Shown: positions 9,644-19,302, numbered from the stretch's first letter. The stretch: DNA of 53,112 nucleotides from Pseudomonas sp. GM74 (GCF_000282455.1 NZ_AKJG01000005.1:1-53112); one strand, 5' to 3'. Notes: generated by a model from the sequence alone, not told the origin. Numbers and translations: made by a program.

Positions 9644-10990
9644 ATGAGTGCAGTTGAAAGCGTCGGCCCACAAGCGTTGCCGGCACTGCAGGAACAAGTC
9701 GAGCAGATCATCGCTGAAGCCAGGCGCCAAGGGGCCAGCGCCTGTGAAGTGGCGGTGTCGCTGGAGCAGGGTTTGTCGACTTCGGTGCGTCAGCGTGAGG
9801 TCGAAACCGTTGAATTCAACCGCGACCAGGGTTTCGGCATCACCCTGTACGTCGGTCAGCGCAAAGGCTCGGCTAGCACTTCGGCCAGCGGTCCTGACGC
9901 GATTCGCGAAACCGTCGCCGCTGCACTGGCCATCGCCAAACACACTTCGGAAGACGAAGCTTCGGGCTTGGCGGATGCCGCGCTGATGGCGCGGGATATT
10001 CAGGATTTCGACCTGTTCCACCAATGGGACATCACGCCAGAACAAGCCATCGAACAGGCCCTGGCCTGCGAAGCCGCGGCGTTTGCCGCCGACATCCGGA
10101 TCAAGAACGCCGACGGCACCACCCTCAGTACCCATCAGGGCTGCCGTGTTTATGGCAATAGCCACGGGTTTATCGGCGGTTACGCCTCGACTCGTCACAG
10201 CCTGAGCTGCGTGATGATCGCCGAGGCCGATGGCCAGATGCAGCGCGATTACTGGTACGACGTGAATCGCCAGGGCAATCTGCTCGCCGACCCGGTGAGT
10301 ATCGGTCAGCGCGCCGCGCAACGGGCGGCGAGCCGTCTGGGCGCGCGTCCGGTGCCGACTTGCGAGGTGCCAGTGCTGTTTTCCGCCGAGTTGGCCGGGG
10401 GGCTGTTCGGCAGTTTCCTGTCGGCGATCTCCGGCGGCAGTTTGTATCGCAAGTCTTCGTTCCTTGAGGGTACTCTCGGTCAGAAGCTGTTTCCGGAGTG
10501 GCTGACCATTGACGAGCGTCCACATCTGATGCGTGCCATGGGCAGCGCAGCGTTCGACGGTGATGGTTTGGCAACCTATGCCAAACCGTTCGTCGAAAAG
10601 GGCGAGTTGGTGTCGTACATCCTCGGTACCTATTCCGGTCGCAAGCTCGGCATGCCGAGCACGGCCAATGCCGGTGGCGTGCATAACCTGTTCGTCACCC
10701 ATGGTGACGAAGACCAGGCTGCCTTGCTGCGGCGCATGGGGCGTGGCTTGCTGGTGACTGAATTGATGGGGCAGGGCCTCAACATGGTCACCGGCGATTA
10801 CTCCCGTGGTGCGGCGGGTTACTGGGTCGAGAACGGCGAAATCCAGTTCGCGGTGCAGGAAGTGACCATCGCCGGGAACATGCGCGATATGTTTAAACAG
10901 ATCGTTGCCGTGGGTAACGACCTGGAACTGCGCAGCAATATTCGCACGGGTTCCGTGCTGATCGAGCGGATGACGGTGGCGGGTAGCTAG
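9644..10990 (+). CDS. pmbA: PmbA/TldE metalloprotease subunit
   Basis: The protein has 448 residues and starts [18 protein letters not shown] after a GTGGAGAAC ribosome-binding site. An in-frame GTG 12 bases earlier was not chosen, because it would put the binding site inside the gene. PmbA/TldE lacks the HExxxH zinc motif of TldD and contributes the second half of the TldD-TldE protease. The conserved [15 protein letters not shown] block and the C-terminal [12 protein letters not shown] are typical. A strong terminator follows at 11007. Confidence 0.95.
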   Translation: MSAVESVGPQALPALQEQVEQIIAEARRQGASACEVAVSLEQGLSTSVRQREVETVEFNRDQGFGITLYVGQRKGSASTSASGPDAIRETVAAALAIAKHTSEDEASGLADAALMARDIQDFDLFHQWDITPEQAIEQALACEAAAFAADIRIKNADGTTLSTHQGCRVYGNSHGFIGGYASTRHSLSCVMIAEADGQMQRDYWYDVNRQGNLLADPVSIGQRAAQRAASRLGARPVPTCEVPVLFSAELAGGLFGSFLSAISGGSLYRKSSFLEGTLGQKLFPEWLTIDERPHLMRAMGSAAFDGDGLATYAKPFVEKGELVSYILGTYSGRKLGMPSTANAGGVHNLFVTHGDEDQAALLRRMGRGLLVTELMGQGLNMVTGDYSRGAAGYWVENGEIQFAVQEVTIAGNMRDMFKQIVAVGNDLELRSNIRTGSVLIERMTVAGS

Positions 10991-11006
10991 CCTGCGAACG
11001 CTACAT

Positions 11007-11047
11007 AAAAAGGCGCGCCACCCATCCGGGTGGCGCGCCTTTTTTTT
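11007..11047 (+). terminator. Rho-independent terminator after pmbA
   Basis: A stem of about 16 bp (AAAAGGCGCGCCACCC / GGGTGGCGCGCCTTTT) closes on a 4-base ATCC loop and is followed by a T-run. The A-run on the left also makes it usable by transcripts arriving from ptsO on the other strand. Confidence 0.9.
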
Positions 11048-11051
11048 GTGG

Positions 11052-11126
11052 ATCAAAAGATCGCAGCCTTCGACAGCTCCTGCACGAGCCTAATGTAGGC
11101 GCTGCCGAAGGCTGCGATCTTTTGAT
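11052..11126. repeat. Long palindrome, ATCAAAAGATCGCAGCCTTCG family
   Basis: Two perfect 21-base inverted arms (11052-11072 and 11106-11126) flank a 33-base spacer. This is a different family from the TGTGGGAGC repeats further along and resembles the AAAGATCGCAGCCTTCG dispersed repeats common in P. fluorescens genomes. It lies at the 3' ends of both pmbA and ptsO. Confidence 0.8.
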
Positions 11127-11128
11127 GT

Positions 11129-11404
11129 TTATTCGCCTTCGTCGAAGTAGTTATTGATCAGGGCTACCAGCGCGTCCATCGCTTCCTTTTCCTGCTCGCC
11201 TTCCGTGCTCAGATGGATTTTGGTGCCCTTGCCGGCAGCCAGCATCATCATCGCCATGATGCTTTTGCCATCTACTGTGGATTCGGGTGTGCGTCCTACC
11301 CTGATCGTGCAGTCCTTGAACTGGCCGGCGACCCCGACGAATTTTGCAGATGCCCGGGCATGCAGACCCAGCTTGTTGATGATTTCGATTTCCAGAGCAG
11401 GCAT
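11129..11404 (-). CDS. ptsO: NPr, HPr-like phosphocarrier of the nitrogen PTS
   Basis: The 91-residue protein has the HPr phosphohistidine motif LGLHARAS (His16) and the KSIMAMMML helix. NPr takes phosphate from EI-Ntr (PtsP) and passes it to EIIA-Ntr (PtsN), a regulatory relay that transports no sugar. It is the last gene of rpoN-hpf-ptsN-rapZ-ptsO, 15 bases after rapZ. Its location with ptsN and rpoN identifies it as PtsO rather than a sugar HPr. Confidence 0.95.
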   Translation of the reverse strand: MPALEIEIINKLGLHARASAKFVGVAGQFKDCTIRVGRTPESTVDGKSIMAMMMLAAGKGTKIHLSTEGEQEKEAMDALVALINNYFDEGE

Positions 11405-11419
11405 CGCGATGTGAATCCT

Positions 11420-12277
11420 TTAGCTGAGGTCGCGGTGGCGGACCTGGACGTTCTTCAGGGATTGTTGCAGCGTCTGCCCCAGACGCTCGGTCAGGTAGAC
11501 GGAACGGTGATGTCCGCCAGTGCAGCCAATGGCAATGGTGACGTAGGCGCGGTTGCTGGCGGCAAAACGAGGCAGCCACTTTAGCAGGTATGTGGAAATG
11601 TCCTGGAACATCTCTTCGACATCCGGCTGTGCCGCCAGGTATTCGGCAACCGGTTGATCGAGCCCGGACTGCTCGCGCAACTCCGGTTTCCAGTAAGGAT
11701 TGGGCAGGCAGCGCACATCGAACACCAGGTCGGCGTCCACCGGCATGCCGCGCTTGAAGCCGAAGGATTCCACCAGGAACGCAGTCCCGGGCTCAGGCTG
11801 ATTCAACAGGCGCAGTTTGATGGCGTCGCGCAGTTGATACAGGTTCAGGCTGGTGGTGTTGATCTTGAGATCGGCAAGGTCGGCAATCGGCCCGAGCAGG
11901 ACGCTCTCAACGTTGATGGCTTCGGCCAGCGAGCGGTTGGCGTTGCTCAGGGGGTGACGTCGGCGGGTTTCCGAGAAACGCTTGAGCAGGGTTTCTTCGT
12001 CGGCGTCCAGATACAGCACATCGCACTGGATGTGGCGGGCACGGACTTCCTCAAGCAGTTCGGGGAAGCGTGACAGGTGGCTTGGCAGGTTGCGCGCATC
12101 AATGGAAACGGCGACCAGCGGCTGCAACATCTCGGTATGAACCAGGGCGCGTTCTGCCAGCTCCGGCAGCAGACCGGCTGGCAGGTTGTCGATGCAGTAG
12201 TAGCCGTTGTCCTCAAGAACGTTGAGGGCGGTACTTTTACCTGAGCCGGAACGGCCACTGACGATGATCAAGCGCAT
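11420..12277 (-). CDS. rapZ: RapZ, RNase adapter / nucleotide-binding protein
   Basis: The 285-residue protein begins [16 protein letters not shown], a Walker A P-loop. The C-terminal part carries the conserved RapZ blocks [10 protein letters not shown] and [13 protein letters not shown], which in E. coli RapZ form the RNA-binding and GlcN6P-sensing domain. In enterobacteria RapZ delivers GlmZ sRNA to RNase E; pseudomonads lack GlmZ as far as known, so the RNA partner here is uncertain. Only 2 bases separate it from ptsN, so the two are translationally linked. Confidence 0.95.
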   Translation of the reverse strand: MRLIIVSGRSGSGKSTALNVLEDNGYYCIDNLPAGLLPELAERALVHTEMLQPLVAVSIDARNLPSHLSRFPELLEEVRARHIQCDVLYLDADEETLLKRFSETRRRHPLSNANRSLAEAINVESVLLGPIADLADLKINTTSLNLYQLRDAIKLRLLNQPEPGTAFLVESFGFKRGMPVDADLVFDVRCLPNPYWKPELREQSGLDQPVAEYLAAQPDVEEMFQDISTYLLKWLPRFAASNRAYVTIAIGCTGGHHRSVYLTERLGQTLQQSLKNVQVRHRDLS

Positions 12278-12279
12278 GA

Positions 12280-12744
12280 TTACTGACCGTTTTGCTCGTC
12301 CAGGACAACCTGATACAGGGCTTCGTTGCTTGCAGCACTACGCAGCTTTTCGCGCACTTCCTTGCGGTCGAGCATGCTGGCGATTTGTCGCAGCAGCTCA
12401 AGGTGCGCATCGGTGGCGGCTTCCGGGACCAGCAGCACGAACAGCAGGTCGACCGGCGCGCCATCGATGGCGTCGAAATCGATAGGGGCGTCCAGGTGCA
12501 TCAATGCACTGATGGGCGAAACACAGCCCTTGAGGCGGCAATGTGGAATGGCGATGCCATTGCCAAACCCGGTGGAGCCGAGTTTTTCACGGGCGATCAA
12601 TGCCTCGAAGACATCTTGCATCTCCAGGGCCGGCACTTCGCGGGCGATCAGATTGGCAATTTGTTCGAGGGCTTTCTTTTTACTGCCTCCCGGCACGTTC
12701 ACCAGGGAACGGCCGGGGGTCAGGATACTTTCAAGTCGGATCAT
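12280..12744 (-). CDS. ptsN: EIIA-Ntr, nitrogen PTS regulatory protein
   Basis: The 154-residue EIIA fructose/mannitol-type domain has its phosphohistidine in [13 protein letters not shown] (about His67). The phosphorylation state of PtsN controls potassium transport, pyruvate dehydrogenase and sigma-54-related outputs in pseudomonads and other proteobacteria. The gene follows hpf by 12 bases and precedes rapZ by 2. Confidence 0.96.
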   Translation of the reverse strand: MIRLESILTPGRSLVNVPGGSKKKALEQIANLIAREVPALEMQDVFEALIAREKLGSTGFGNGIAIPHCRLKGCVSPISALMHLDAPIDFDAIDGAPVDLLFVLLVPEAATDAHLELLRQIASMLDRKEVREKLRSAASNEALYQVVLDEQNGQ

Positions 12745-12756
12745 GGGTAGGGAGTG

Positions 12757-13065
12757 TTAACGACCGGTTGCGCCCTGGAGGAGGCTCTGGGTCTTTTCCT
12801 TATGCTTTTTGAGTTGTTTATCCAGCTTGTCGGTGAGTGCGTCGATCGCGGCATACATATCGGTATGTTCCGCGTTGGCGACCACTTCATTCCCGGGAAT
12901 ATGCAGCGTGGCTTCGATTTTCTGCTTCAGTTTTTCGACGGTCATCGTGACCTGCACATTAGTGATCTTGTCGAAATGTCGCTCCAATCGTTCGAGTTTT
13001 TCGCCGATGTAGGTGCGAAGAGGTTCGGTCACTTCCAGTTGGTGTCCACTGATGTTGACTTGCAT
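12757..13065 (-). CDS. hpf: Ribosome hibernation promoting factor
   Basis: The 102-residue protein starts MQVNISGHQLEVTEPLRTYI, the start of the HPF/YfiA fold; a longer frame to 13119 would add 18 unrelated residues. It has the short HPF form, with no C-terminal dimerisation domain, and ends in a basic, Lys-rich helix. Short HPF helps form 100S ribosome dimers with RMF in stationary phase. The position directly after rpoN is conserved across gammaproteobacteria. Confidence 0.95.
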   Translation of the reverse strand: MQVNISGHQLEVTEPLRTYIGEKLERLERHFDKITNVQVTMTVEKLKQKIEATLHIPGNEVVANAEHTDMYAAIDALTDKLDKQLKKHKEKTQSLLQGATGR

Positions 13066-13097
13066 ACAGCTTCTCCTTCGTTGCCAGTGCATAAAGC

Positions 13098-13117
13098 GGT
13101 AGATCAGATGATCTACC
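13098..13117. repeat. Small hairpin between rpoN and hpf
   Basis: A perfect 8-bp stem (GGTAGATC / GATCTACC) with a 4-base loop lies in the 74-base rpoN-hpf gap, with no T-run. It may be an RNA processing or stability element that lets hpf accumulate independently of rpoN; this role is inferred. Confidence 0.4.
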
Positions 13118-13139
13118 ACTGGAACGCTGTGGCGTGGCC

Positions 13140-14633
13140 CTACATCAACCGCTTGCGTTCGCTCGAAGGCGCGATCCCGAGGGATTCGCGGTACTTGGCG
13201 ACGGTGCGGCGAGCCACCTGAATGCCTTGTGCCTCCAGTAAACCAGCGATCTTGCTGTCACTCAACGGCTTTTTCTGATTTTCCGCTGCAACCAGTTTTT
13301 TGATGATCGCCCGGATCGCCGTAGACGAGCATTCGCCGCCTTCGGAGGTGCTTACGTGGCTGGAAAAAAAGTACTTCAGTTCATAAATGCCCCGGGGGGT
13401 GTGCATGAACTTCTGGGTGGTCACCCGTGAAATCGTCGATTCATGCATGCCGACCGCTTCGGCGATGTCATGCAGGACCAGCGGCTTCATGGCTTCGTCG
13501 CCATATTCGAGGAACCCGCGCTGATGCTCGACGATCTGGGTGGCAACCTTCATCAGGGTTTCATTGCGGCTTTGCAGGCTCTTGATGAACCAGCGGGCCT
13601 CCTGCAACTGATTGCGCATGAAGGTATTGTCGGCGCTGGTGTCGGCGCGGCGCACGAAACCGGCGTACTGGGCATTGACCCGCAGTCGTGGCACCGATTC
13701 CTGATTGAGCTCTACCAGCCAGCGCTCGTTGTCTTTGCGCACGATGACGTCAGGAACGACATACTCGGCTTCTGTGGACTCGATCTGCGAGCCCGGGCGA
13801 GGGTTGAGGCTCTGGACCAGCTCGATGACCTGGCGCAGTTCGTCTTCCTTGAGCTTCATGCGACGCATCAACTGGCTGTAGTCGCGGCTGCCAAGCAGGT
13901 CGATGTAATCGGTGACCAGGCGCTTGGCCTCGGCCAGCCAAGGGGTCTTGGCAGGCAGCTGGCGCAATTGCAGCAGCAGGCATTCGCCCAGGTTGCGGGC
14001 GCCGATGCCGGCAGGCTCGAATTGCTGGATGCGGTGCAGGACGGCTTCGATTTCGTCCAGCTCGATGTCCAGTTCCGGGTCGAAGGCTTCGAGGATTTCC
14101 TCGAGGGTTTCATCCAGGTAGCCCTGATTGTTGATGCAGTCGATCAGGGTCACGGCGATCAGGCGATCGGTGTCGGACATCGGGGCCAGGTTCAGTTGCC
14201 ACAGCAAGTGGCTCTGCAGGCTTTCACCGGCCGAGGTGCGGGTGGTGAAGTCCCACTCGTCATCATCATTGCTGGGCAGGCTGCTGGCGCTGGTCTGGTA
14301 AACGTCTTCCCACGCGGTGTCGACGGGGAGTTCGTTGGGAATACGCTCGTTCCAGTCACCCTCATCGAGGTTATCAACCGTCGGGGCGCTTTCCTGGTAG
14401 GAGGGCTCCTGGATGTCGGTGTTGGGCTTTTGTTCGGCGTTGTCGGCCAAGGGGTCGGTATTGTCGAAGTCGTCGCCTTCTTCCTGGCGTTCGAGCATCG
14501 GATTGGACTCCAGGGCCTCCTGGATTTCCTGTTGCAGGTCCAGGGTCGACAATTGGAGCAGGCGGATGGCCTGTTGCAGCTGCGGTGTCATCGTCAGCTG
14601 CTGGCCCATTCTCAAGACTAGCGATGGTTTCAT
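13140..14633 (-). CDS. rpoN: RNA polymerase sigma-54 factor
   Basis: The 497-residue protein has the Gln/Leu-rich activator-interaction region I at the N-terminus ([19 protein letters not shown]). An acidic region II follows at about residues 50-125, then the core-binding domain, a helix-turn-helix ([11 protein letters not shown]) and the RpoN box [10 protein letters not shown] near the C-terminus that reads the -24 element. All hallmark parts are intact. RpoN directs nitrogen, motility and other enhancer-dependent genes. A 245-base gap separates it from lptB, so it probably has its own promoter. Confidence 0.98.
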   Translation of the reverse strand: MKPSLVLRMGQQLTMTPQLQQAIRLLQLSTLDLQQEIQEALESNPMLERQEEGDDFDNTDPLADNAEQKPNTDIQEPSYQESAPTVDNLDEGDWNERIPNELPVDTAWEDVYQTSASSLPSNDDDEWDFTTRTSAGESLQSHLLWQLNLAPMSDTDRLIAVTLIDCINNQGYLDETLEEILEAFDPELDIELDEIEAVLHRIQQFEPAGIGARNLGECLLLQLRQLPAKTPWLAEAKRLVTDYIDLLGSRDYSQLMRRMKLKEDELRQVIELVQSLNPRPGSQIESTEAEYVVPDVIVRKDNERWLVELNQESVPRLRVNAQYAGFVRRADTSADNTFMRNQLQEARWFIKSLQSRNETLMKVATQIVEHQRGFLEYGDEAMKPLVLHDIAEAVGMHESTISRVTTQKFMHTPRGIYELKYFFSSHVSTSEGGECSSTAIRAIIKKLVAAENQKKPLSDSKIAGLLEAQGIQVARRTVAKYRESLGIAPSSERKRLM

Positions 14634-14844
14634 GGCAGGGGCTTAACACCTTATTCGCCGGCGCACATGCGCCATCCACTACAGGGCGCCGGGGCGCCAA
14701 ACTTAAGCAAATTATATGCCTGAAACTAAAGGGTTTGCCTAGAGCGCTGTAACAATAAAAAACTATAAAGTTGTGTTGCTGCGCAGCCCTTGTCGCGGGC
14801 TGACCACGCTTGTCGGCACGAGGCGCTGGTGAGTGGCTGGCCGG

Positions 14845-14868
14845 GTGCCCGGGCAGATGCCTGGGCAC
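14845..14868. repeat. Hairpin between lptB and rpoN
   Basis: A 10-bp stem with one mismatched or wobble position (GTGCCCGGGC / GCCTGGGCAC) and an AGAT loop sits just past the lptB 3' end. There is no T-run, so a role as terminator of the lpt transcript is only possible. Confidence 0.35.
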
Positions 14869-14878
14869 GGCTCAGCGT

Positions 14879-15604
14879 TTACAGGCGGAACTCATGGCCC
14901 AGATACACTTCCTTGACCAGGTCGTTGGCCAGGATTGTCTCTGCGTCGCCTTCGGCAATCAGTTGGCCATCATTGACGATATAGGCGGTTTCACAGATAT
15001 CCAGGGTTTCACGAACGTTGTGGTCCGTGATCAGCACGCCAATGCCTTTGGCCTTGAGGTGGTGAATGATCTGCTTGATGTCGCCGACCGAAATCGGGTC
15101 CACACCGGCGAAGGGTTCATCGAGGAGGATGAATTTCGGGTTGGTGGCCAGGGCGCGGGCGATTTCCACGCGACGGCGCTCGCCACCGGACAGGCTCATG
15201 CCCAGGTTGTCGCGGATGTGGCTGATGTGGAACTCTTGCAGCAGGCTTTCCAGCTCCTTGCGACGGCCGGCCTTGTCGAGTTCCTTGCGGGTCTCGAGGA
15301 TGGCCATGATGTTGTCGGCCACCGACAGTTTGCGGAAGATCGATGCTTCTTGCGGCAGTTAGCCGATACCGGCCTTTGCACGGCCGTGCATCGGCTGGTG
15401 GCTGACGTCCAGGTCATCGATCAGGACGCGGCCCTGATCGGCTTGCACCAGGCCGACGATCATGTAGAAGCAGGTGGTCTTGCCGGCGCCGTTCGGGCCA
15501 AGCAGGCCGACGATCTGGCCGCTGTCGATGGACAGGCTGACGTCACGCACGACCTGGCGGCTCTTGTAGCTCTTGGCCAGATGCTGAGCTTTCAGAGTTG
15601 CCAT
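14879..15604 (-). pseudogene. lptB: LptB, LPS export ABC ATPase, interrupted by a stop at codon 82
   Basis: The frame spans 241 codons with all LptB parts: Walker A GPNGAGKTT (about 37-45), Q-loop LPQEASIF (83-90), signature LSGGE (138-142) and Walker B FILLDEP (about 158-164). Codon 82 is TAA (15361-15359) where the family has Tyr in GIGYLPQE, so a single C-to-A change on the coding strand would explain it. The upstream piece has 81 residues and only Walker A. A restart at Met95 (15322) would lack Walker A, so neither piece can be an ATPase alone. LptB powers LptFGC and is normally essential. Nothing else in the gene looks decayed. A base-call error, a very recent mutation or a second lptB elsewhere are the alternatives. 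lptA overlaps by one base. Confidence 0.88.
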
Positions 15605-16152
15605 TACTGGGCCTTTTTCTCGTCGGTTTTCTTCTTCGGCTGGATCACCATGTCGATACGCGGGCGCGACTCGGTGATCTTGCTGCCTGTGGCGCGACCG
15701 GCGCTGGCGAGTTTCTTGTCCGTGTCGTAGACAATTTTCTCGCCTTGGGTGACGTTGTTGTCCTTGTCGACAACCTTGGCCTTGTCGATCAGTACGACGC
15801 GATTTTGCGTGGCGTGATACTGGATCGTCACGCCCCAGCCCTGGACAGGCTTGGTATCGCCAGCCGTTTGCAATTGCTCGAAGTACGCCAGGTTGCCCAC
15901 CGAGGTCACTACGTCAATGTCACCAGTCGGGGTGCGGGTGATGGTAACGGTGTTGCCTGTCACCTTCATCGAGCCTTGGGTGATGATCACGTCACCCTTA
16001 TAGGTGGCAATACCTTGCTTGTCGTCCAGTTGGGCATCGTCGGCCTGAATGCGGATAGGCTGCTGTTGATCTTCCGGCAGAGCCCAGGCGCTCACGCTTC
16101 CCAGTGCTGCGCCCAGACTGAGCAAAATCGGGAGGGTTTTAACGAGCCTCAT
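15604..16152 (-). CDS. lptA: LptA, periplasmic LPS transport bridge protein
   Basis: The 182-residue protein has a signal peptide (LPILLSLGAALGSVSAWA). An OstA-like beta-jellyroll follows with QQPIRIQADDAQLDDKQGIA and GDVIITQGSMKVTG. The C-terminal tail is Lys-rich (QPKKKTDEKKAQ). LptA oligomers span the periplasm between LptC and LptD. The gene overlaps lptC by 14 bases and its stop overlaps the lptB start (TAATG), so the three are a tight transcription unit. Confidence 0.95.
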   Translation of the reverse strand: MRLVKTLPILLSLGAALGSVSAWALPEDQQQPIRIQADDAQLDDKQGIATYKGDVIITQGSMKVTGNTVTITRTPTGDIDVVTSVGNLAYFEQLQTAGDTKPVQGWGVTIQYHATQNRVVLIDKAKVVDKDNNVTQGEKIVYDTDKKLASAGRATGSKITESRPRIDMVIQPKKKTDEKKAQ

Positions 16153-16711
16153 ACTGTCCTCTTACGTTCGATAGCAGGTGTATCCTGCTTTCTTTCAAAT
16201 ACGCTTTCATTCCCTTGCCAGTCGATACACCGCCAGCGCCGTCGATTCTAACGTCTTGCTCGGTCTGCGCATATTGCTGCTGCGGGAACACGGTCATGCG
16301 GGTGCTGGTGATCAGGGTCTTGCGGTTTTTCTCGTCGAAGCGCGTGATACGCACGTCATCGATCAGTTCGACCTGTGTGCCATCAGGGTTGACCTCGCCG
16401 CGCAGGCTCTGGACGTGCCACGGGAATTCAGTGCCGCGGAACACATTCAGGTCGGGGTTGGTCAGCAATGTCACCTCGGTCGCTTTCAGGTGCTCGACCT
16501 TGTCCGACACCAGATCATATTGCAGCTTGCCGTCCGGCAGGTACTGCACGCTGTGGGCGTTGATGGCGTAATAGTCGATCGCGCTTTCATCGACCGGCGT
16601 TACCGCCTTGTCGAGGAAGCGTTCCGGGCTGATGTTCCAGTAGCCAACCGCGGCGAATATCGCCGCGATGCAAGTGAACATCAGTGTGTTGCGAAACTTT
16701 TTGCTCAGCAT
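16139..16711 (-). CDS. lptC: LptC, LPS export protein
   Basis: The 190-residue protein starts MLSKKFRNTLMFTCI; the eight extra residues of the longer frame were left out because the membrane anchor then sits at the usual place. It has one N-terminal membrane helix (about residues 9-25) and a periplasmic jellyroll with the DYYAINAHSVQY and LRGEVNPDGTQVELI motifs. LptC takes LPS from LptB2FG and hands it to LptA. kdsC lies 7 bases upstream in the operon. Confidence 0.93.
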   Translation of the reverse strand: MLSKKFRNTLMFTCIAAIFAAVGYWNISPERFLDKAVTPVDESAIDYYAINAHSVQYLPDGKLQYDLVSDKVEHLKATEVTLLTNPDLNVFRGTEFPWHVQSLRGEVNPDGTQVELIDDVRITRFDEKNRKTLITSTRMTVFPQQQYAQTEQDVRIDGAGGVSTGKGMKAYLKESRIHLLSNVRGQYEAR

Positions 16712-16718
16712 ATCGGGC

Positions 16719-17243
16719 TCACAGGTACGCCGCATTGGCCGCGTCGAGGCGGTCCTGGGCGCGCAGGATCAATTCGCAGAATTCGCGAGCAGCACCTTCG
16801 CCGCCACGGGCGAGGGTGATGCCGTGAGCGTGTTCACGCACGAAGCCGGCGGCATTGGCCACCGCCATCCCCAGCCCTACGCGACGGATCACCGGCAGGT
16901 CCGGCAGGTCATCTCCGAGGTAGGCCACCTGTTCATAGCTCAGGTTGAGTTGGGCCAGTAGTTCGTCGAGTACCACCAGTTTATCTTCGCGACCCTGATA
17001 GAGGTGCGGGATACCGAGGTTTTTGGCCCGACGCTCGACCACCGGGGTCTTGCGGCCGCTGATGATGGCGGTCTGCACGCCGGCGGCCATCAGCATCTTG
17101 ATGCCCTGGCCATCGAGGGTGTTGAACGTCTTGAATTCGCTGCCGTCTTCGAGGAAGTACAGGCGCCCGTCGGTCAGTACGCCATCGACATCGAACACCG
17201 CCAGCTTGATCTGTTTGCCGCGTTGCAGCAGGTCCGCACTCAT
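16719..17243 (-). CDS. kdsC: KdsC, 3-deoxy-D-manno-octulosonate 8-phosphate phosphatase
   Basis: The 174-residue HAD-superfamily protein has the nucleophile motif LAVFDVDGVLTDG, threonine/serine motif II in AIISGRKT and motif III YLGDDLPDLPVI. The compact, cap-less size matches KdsC tetramers. It removes phosphate from Kdo-8-P to give Kdo for lipid A-core synthesis. Its start overlaps the kdsD stop by one base, so isomerase and phosphatase are coupled. Confidence 0.96.
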   Translation of the reverse strand: MSADLLQRGKQIKLAVFDVDGVLTDGRLYFLEDGSEFKTFNTLDGQGIKMLMAAGVQTAIISGRKTPVVERRAKNLGIPHLYQGREDKLVVLDELLAQLNLSYEQVAYLGDDLPDLPVIRRVGLGMAVANAAGFVREHAHGITLARGGEGAAREFCELILRAQDRLDAANAAYL

Positions 17244-18217
17244 TACATTACTCCTGCACGCAGCAAGTCGTGCATGTTCAAGGCGCCGACCGGGCGGTCT
17301 TCACGATCGACCACGACCAGCGCGTTGATTTTATGGTCTTCCATGATTTTCAGCGCTTCGGCGGCGAGCATCTCGGCGCGGGCAGTCTTGCCGTGAGCAG
17401 TCATGACCTGGTCGATTGTAGCGCTATGTATGTCGATGCTACGGTCCAGCGTGCGACGCAAGTCACCGTCGGTAAAGATCCCGGCCAGCTTTCCATCGGC
17501 TTCCAGGATCACGGTCATGCCCAGGCCTTTGCGGGTCATTTCCATTAGCGCGTCCTTCAGCAGGGTGCCGCGCTGTACTTGCGGCAGCTCTTGCCCGGCG
17601 TGCATGACGTTTTCCACTTTCAGCAGCAGGCGTCGGCCCAGGGCGCCGCCAGGATGGGAAAAGGCGAAGTCTTCGGCGGTAAAACCACGGGCTTCCAGCA
17701 GCGCGACGGCCAGGGCGTCGCCCATGACCAGGGCGGCGGTGGTCGACGAGGTGGGGGCCAGGTTCAACGGGCAGGCTTCGTGCTCGACGTGAACATTCAG
17801 GTTGACCTCGGCGGCCTTGGCCAGCGGCGAGTCAGGGTTGCCGGTCACGCTGATCAACTGGATGCCCAGGCGCTTGATCAGTGGCAGCAGGGTCACGATT
17901 TCATTGGTGGAGCCGGAATTCGAGAGCGCCAGAATGATGTCGTCGCGGGTAATCATGCCCATGTCACCGTGGCTGGCTTCAGCCGGGTGCACAAAAAACG
18001 CCGTGGTGCCGGTGCTGGCCAGGGTCGCGGCAATCTTGTTGCCGATGTGCCCCGACTTGCCCATGCCGACCACGACCACGCGGCCTTTGCTGGCCAGAAT
18101 CATCTCGCAAGCGCGTACGAAATCTGCGTCGATATGGGGTAGCAGGCCTTGCACGGCTTCTACCTCGAGGCGGATGGTGCGTTGTGCTGATTGAATCAGG
18201 TCGCTGGATTGGCTCAT
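17243..18217 (-). CDS. kdsD: KdsD, D-arabinose 5-phosphate isomerase
   Basis: The 324-residue protein starts MSQSSDLIQSAQRTIRLE. An N-terminal SIS sugar-isomerase domain (VVVVGMGKSGHIGNKIAATL, HPAEASHGDMGMI, ALSNSGSTNEI) is followed by two CBS domains (about residues 205-324). It converts ribulose-5-P to arabinose-5-P, the first committed Kdo precursor. The frame is open 21 codons further upstream, but that part has no family similarity. It opens the kdsD-kdsC-lptC-lptA-lptB unit, divergent from mla. Confidence 0.96.
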   Translation of the reverse strand: MSQSSDLIQSAQRTIRLEVEAVQGLLPHIDADFVRACEMILASKGRVVVVGMGKSGHIGNKIAATLASTGTTAFFVHPAEASHGDMGMITRDDIILALSNSGSTNEIVTLLPLIKRLGIQLISVTGNPDSPLAKAAEVNLNVHVEHEACPLNLAPTSSTTAALVMGDALAVALLEARGFTAEDFAFSHPGGALGRRLLLKVENVMHAGQELPQVQRGTLLKDALMEMTRKGLGMTVILEADGKLAGIFTDGDLRRTLDRSIDIHSATIDQVMTAHGKTARAEMLAAEALKIMEDHKINALVVVDREDRPVGALNMHDLLRAGVM

Positions 18218-18492
18218 GTCAGAAATCGTATAGCCTGATGAAAAGGCGGCGATTATAGCGGTTATGATCGAATCCCTCACGCTAGTTCGTCGCGCATTGT
18301 CATCCTTGTTGCGGGAAACCTTCTAAACGGGGCTTTCAACCGGTCATGCAGTTGAGCATGTCCAGGCTTTGGCCTTGGGCGCACAGCCTTTGCAGTGATA
18401 TAGTTCGCCGCCAGTTCGGCCTGCCCGGGAGGTATGTGCTTTCGTGAGAAAGTCAGGCGTCCGAGTGAGAGGCTGCATCGCAAGGAGTTTAG
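18218..18492. other. Divergent kdsD / mlaF intergenic region
   Basis: 275 bases with no coding signal. It must hold the promoters of the minus-strand Kdo/Lpt unit and the plus-strand mla operon. I could not assign convincing -35/-10 pairs by eye. The mlaF ribosome-binding site AAGGAG lies at 18481-18486. Confidence 0.6.
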
Positions 18493-19302
18493 ATGAGTGC
18501 CGATAACGCCTACGCGGTCGAGCTGAAGGGACTGTCCTTCAAGCGCGGTGCGCGCAGCATTTTCAATAATGTCGATATCCGTATCCCGCGCGGCAAGGTC
18601 ACCGGCATCATGGGGCCTTCCGGGTGTGGCAAGACCACACTCTTGCGTCTGATGGGCGCCCAGCTGCGGCCCACCAAGGGCGAGGTCTGGGTCAACGGCC
18701 AGAACCTGCCGAAACTGTCGCGCAGCGACCTGTTCGATGCGCGCAAGCATATGGGCGTGCTGTTTCAGAGCGGCGCACTGTTTACCGACCTCGATGTCTT
18801 CGAGAACGTTGCTTTTCCCCTGCGGGTTCACACGCAACTGCCGGAAGAAATGATCCGCGACATCGTCCTGCTCAAATTGCAGGCCGTGGGCTTGCGCGGT
18901 GCCATCGAACTGATGCCCGACGAGCTTTCCGGCGGCATGAAGCGCCGTGTTGCGCTGGCCCGGGCGATTGCGCTCGACCCGCAGATCCTCATGTACGACG
19001 AGCCGTTTGTCGGCCAGGACCCCATCGCAATGGGCGTTCTGGTGCGCCTGATTCGTTTGCTCAACGATGCGCTGGGCATCACCAGCATCGTGGTGTCCCA
19101 CGACCTGGCCGAGACCGCGAGCATTGCCGATTACATTTATGTGGTGGGCGATGGTCAGGTGTTGGGGCAGGGTACGCCGGGCGAATTGATGAACTCGGAT
19201 GAGCCGCGCATTCGCCAGTTCATGACCGGTGAACCCGATGGCCCGGTCCCGTACCACTTTCCAGCGACGGATTACCGCGCAGATCTTCTGGGGAAGCGCT
19301 GA
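18493..19302 (+). CDS. mlaF: MlaF, phospholipid transport ABC ATPase
   Basis: The 269-residue ATPase has Walker [13 protein letters not shown] (residues ~38-49), Q-loop [12 protein letters not shown], signature [14 protein letters not shown] and Walker [19 protein letters not shown] and PFVGQDP are the forms found in MlaF/Mkl ATPases. MlaF drives MlaE in moving phospholipids between the inner membrane and outer-membrane MlaA, keeping outer-leaflet asymmetry. It starts the mlaFEDCB operon and overlaps mlaE by one base. Confidence 0.97.
   Translation: MSADNAYAVELKGLSFKRGARSIFNNVDIRIPRGKVTGIMGPSGCGKTTLLRLMGAQLRPTKGEVWVNGQNLPKLSRSDLFDARKHMGVLFQSGALFTDLDVFENVAFPLRVHTQLPEEMIRDIVLLKLQAVGLRGAIELMPDELSGGMKRRVALARAIALDPQILMYDEPFVGQDPIAMGVLVRLIRLLNDALGITSIVVSHDLAETASIADYIYVVGDGQVLGQGTPGELMNSDEPRIRQFMTGEPDGPVPYHFPATDYRADLLGKR

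Noticed and set aside
9536..11056. A long minus-strand extension upstream of yjgA (frame open to 11056)
   Set aside because: It is antisense to pmbA and has no recognisable domain; the yjgA family starts at 9535.
14879..15604. lptB as two genuine split genes
   Set aside because: Both halves are in one frame with no new ribosome-binding site placed for the second, and the second lacks Walker A; a point nonsense change is simpler.
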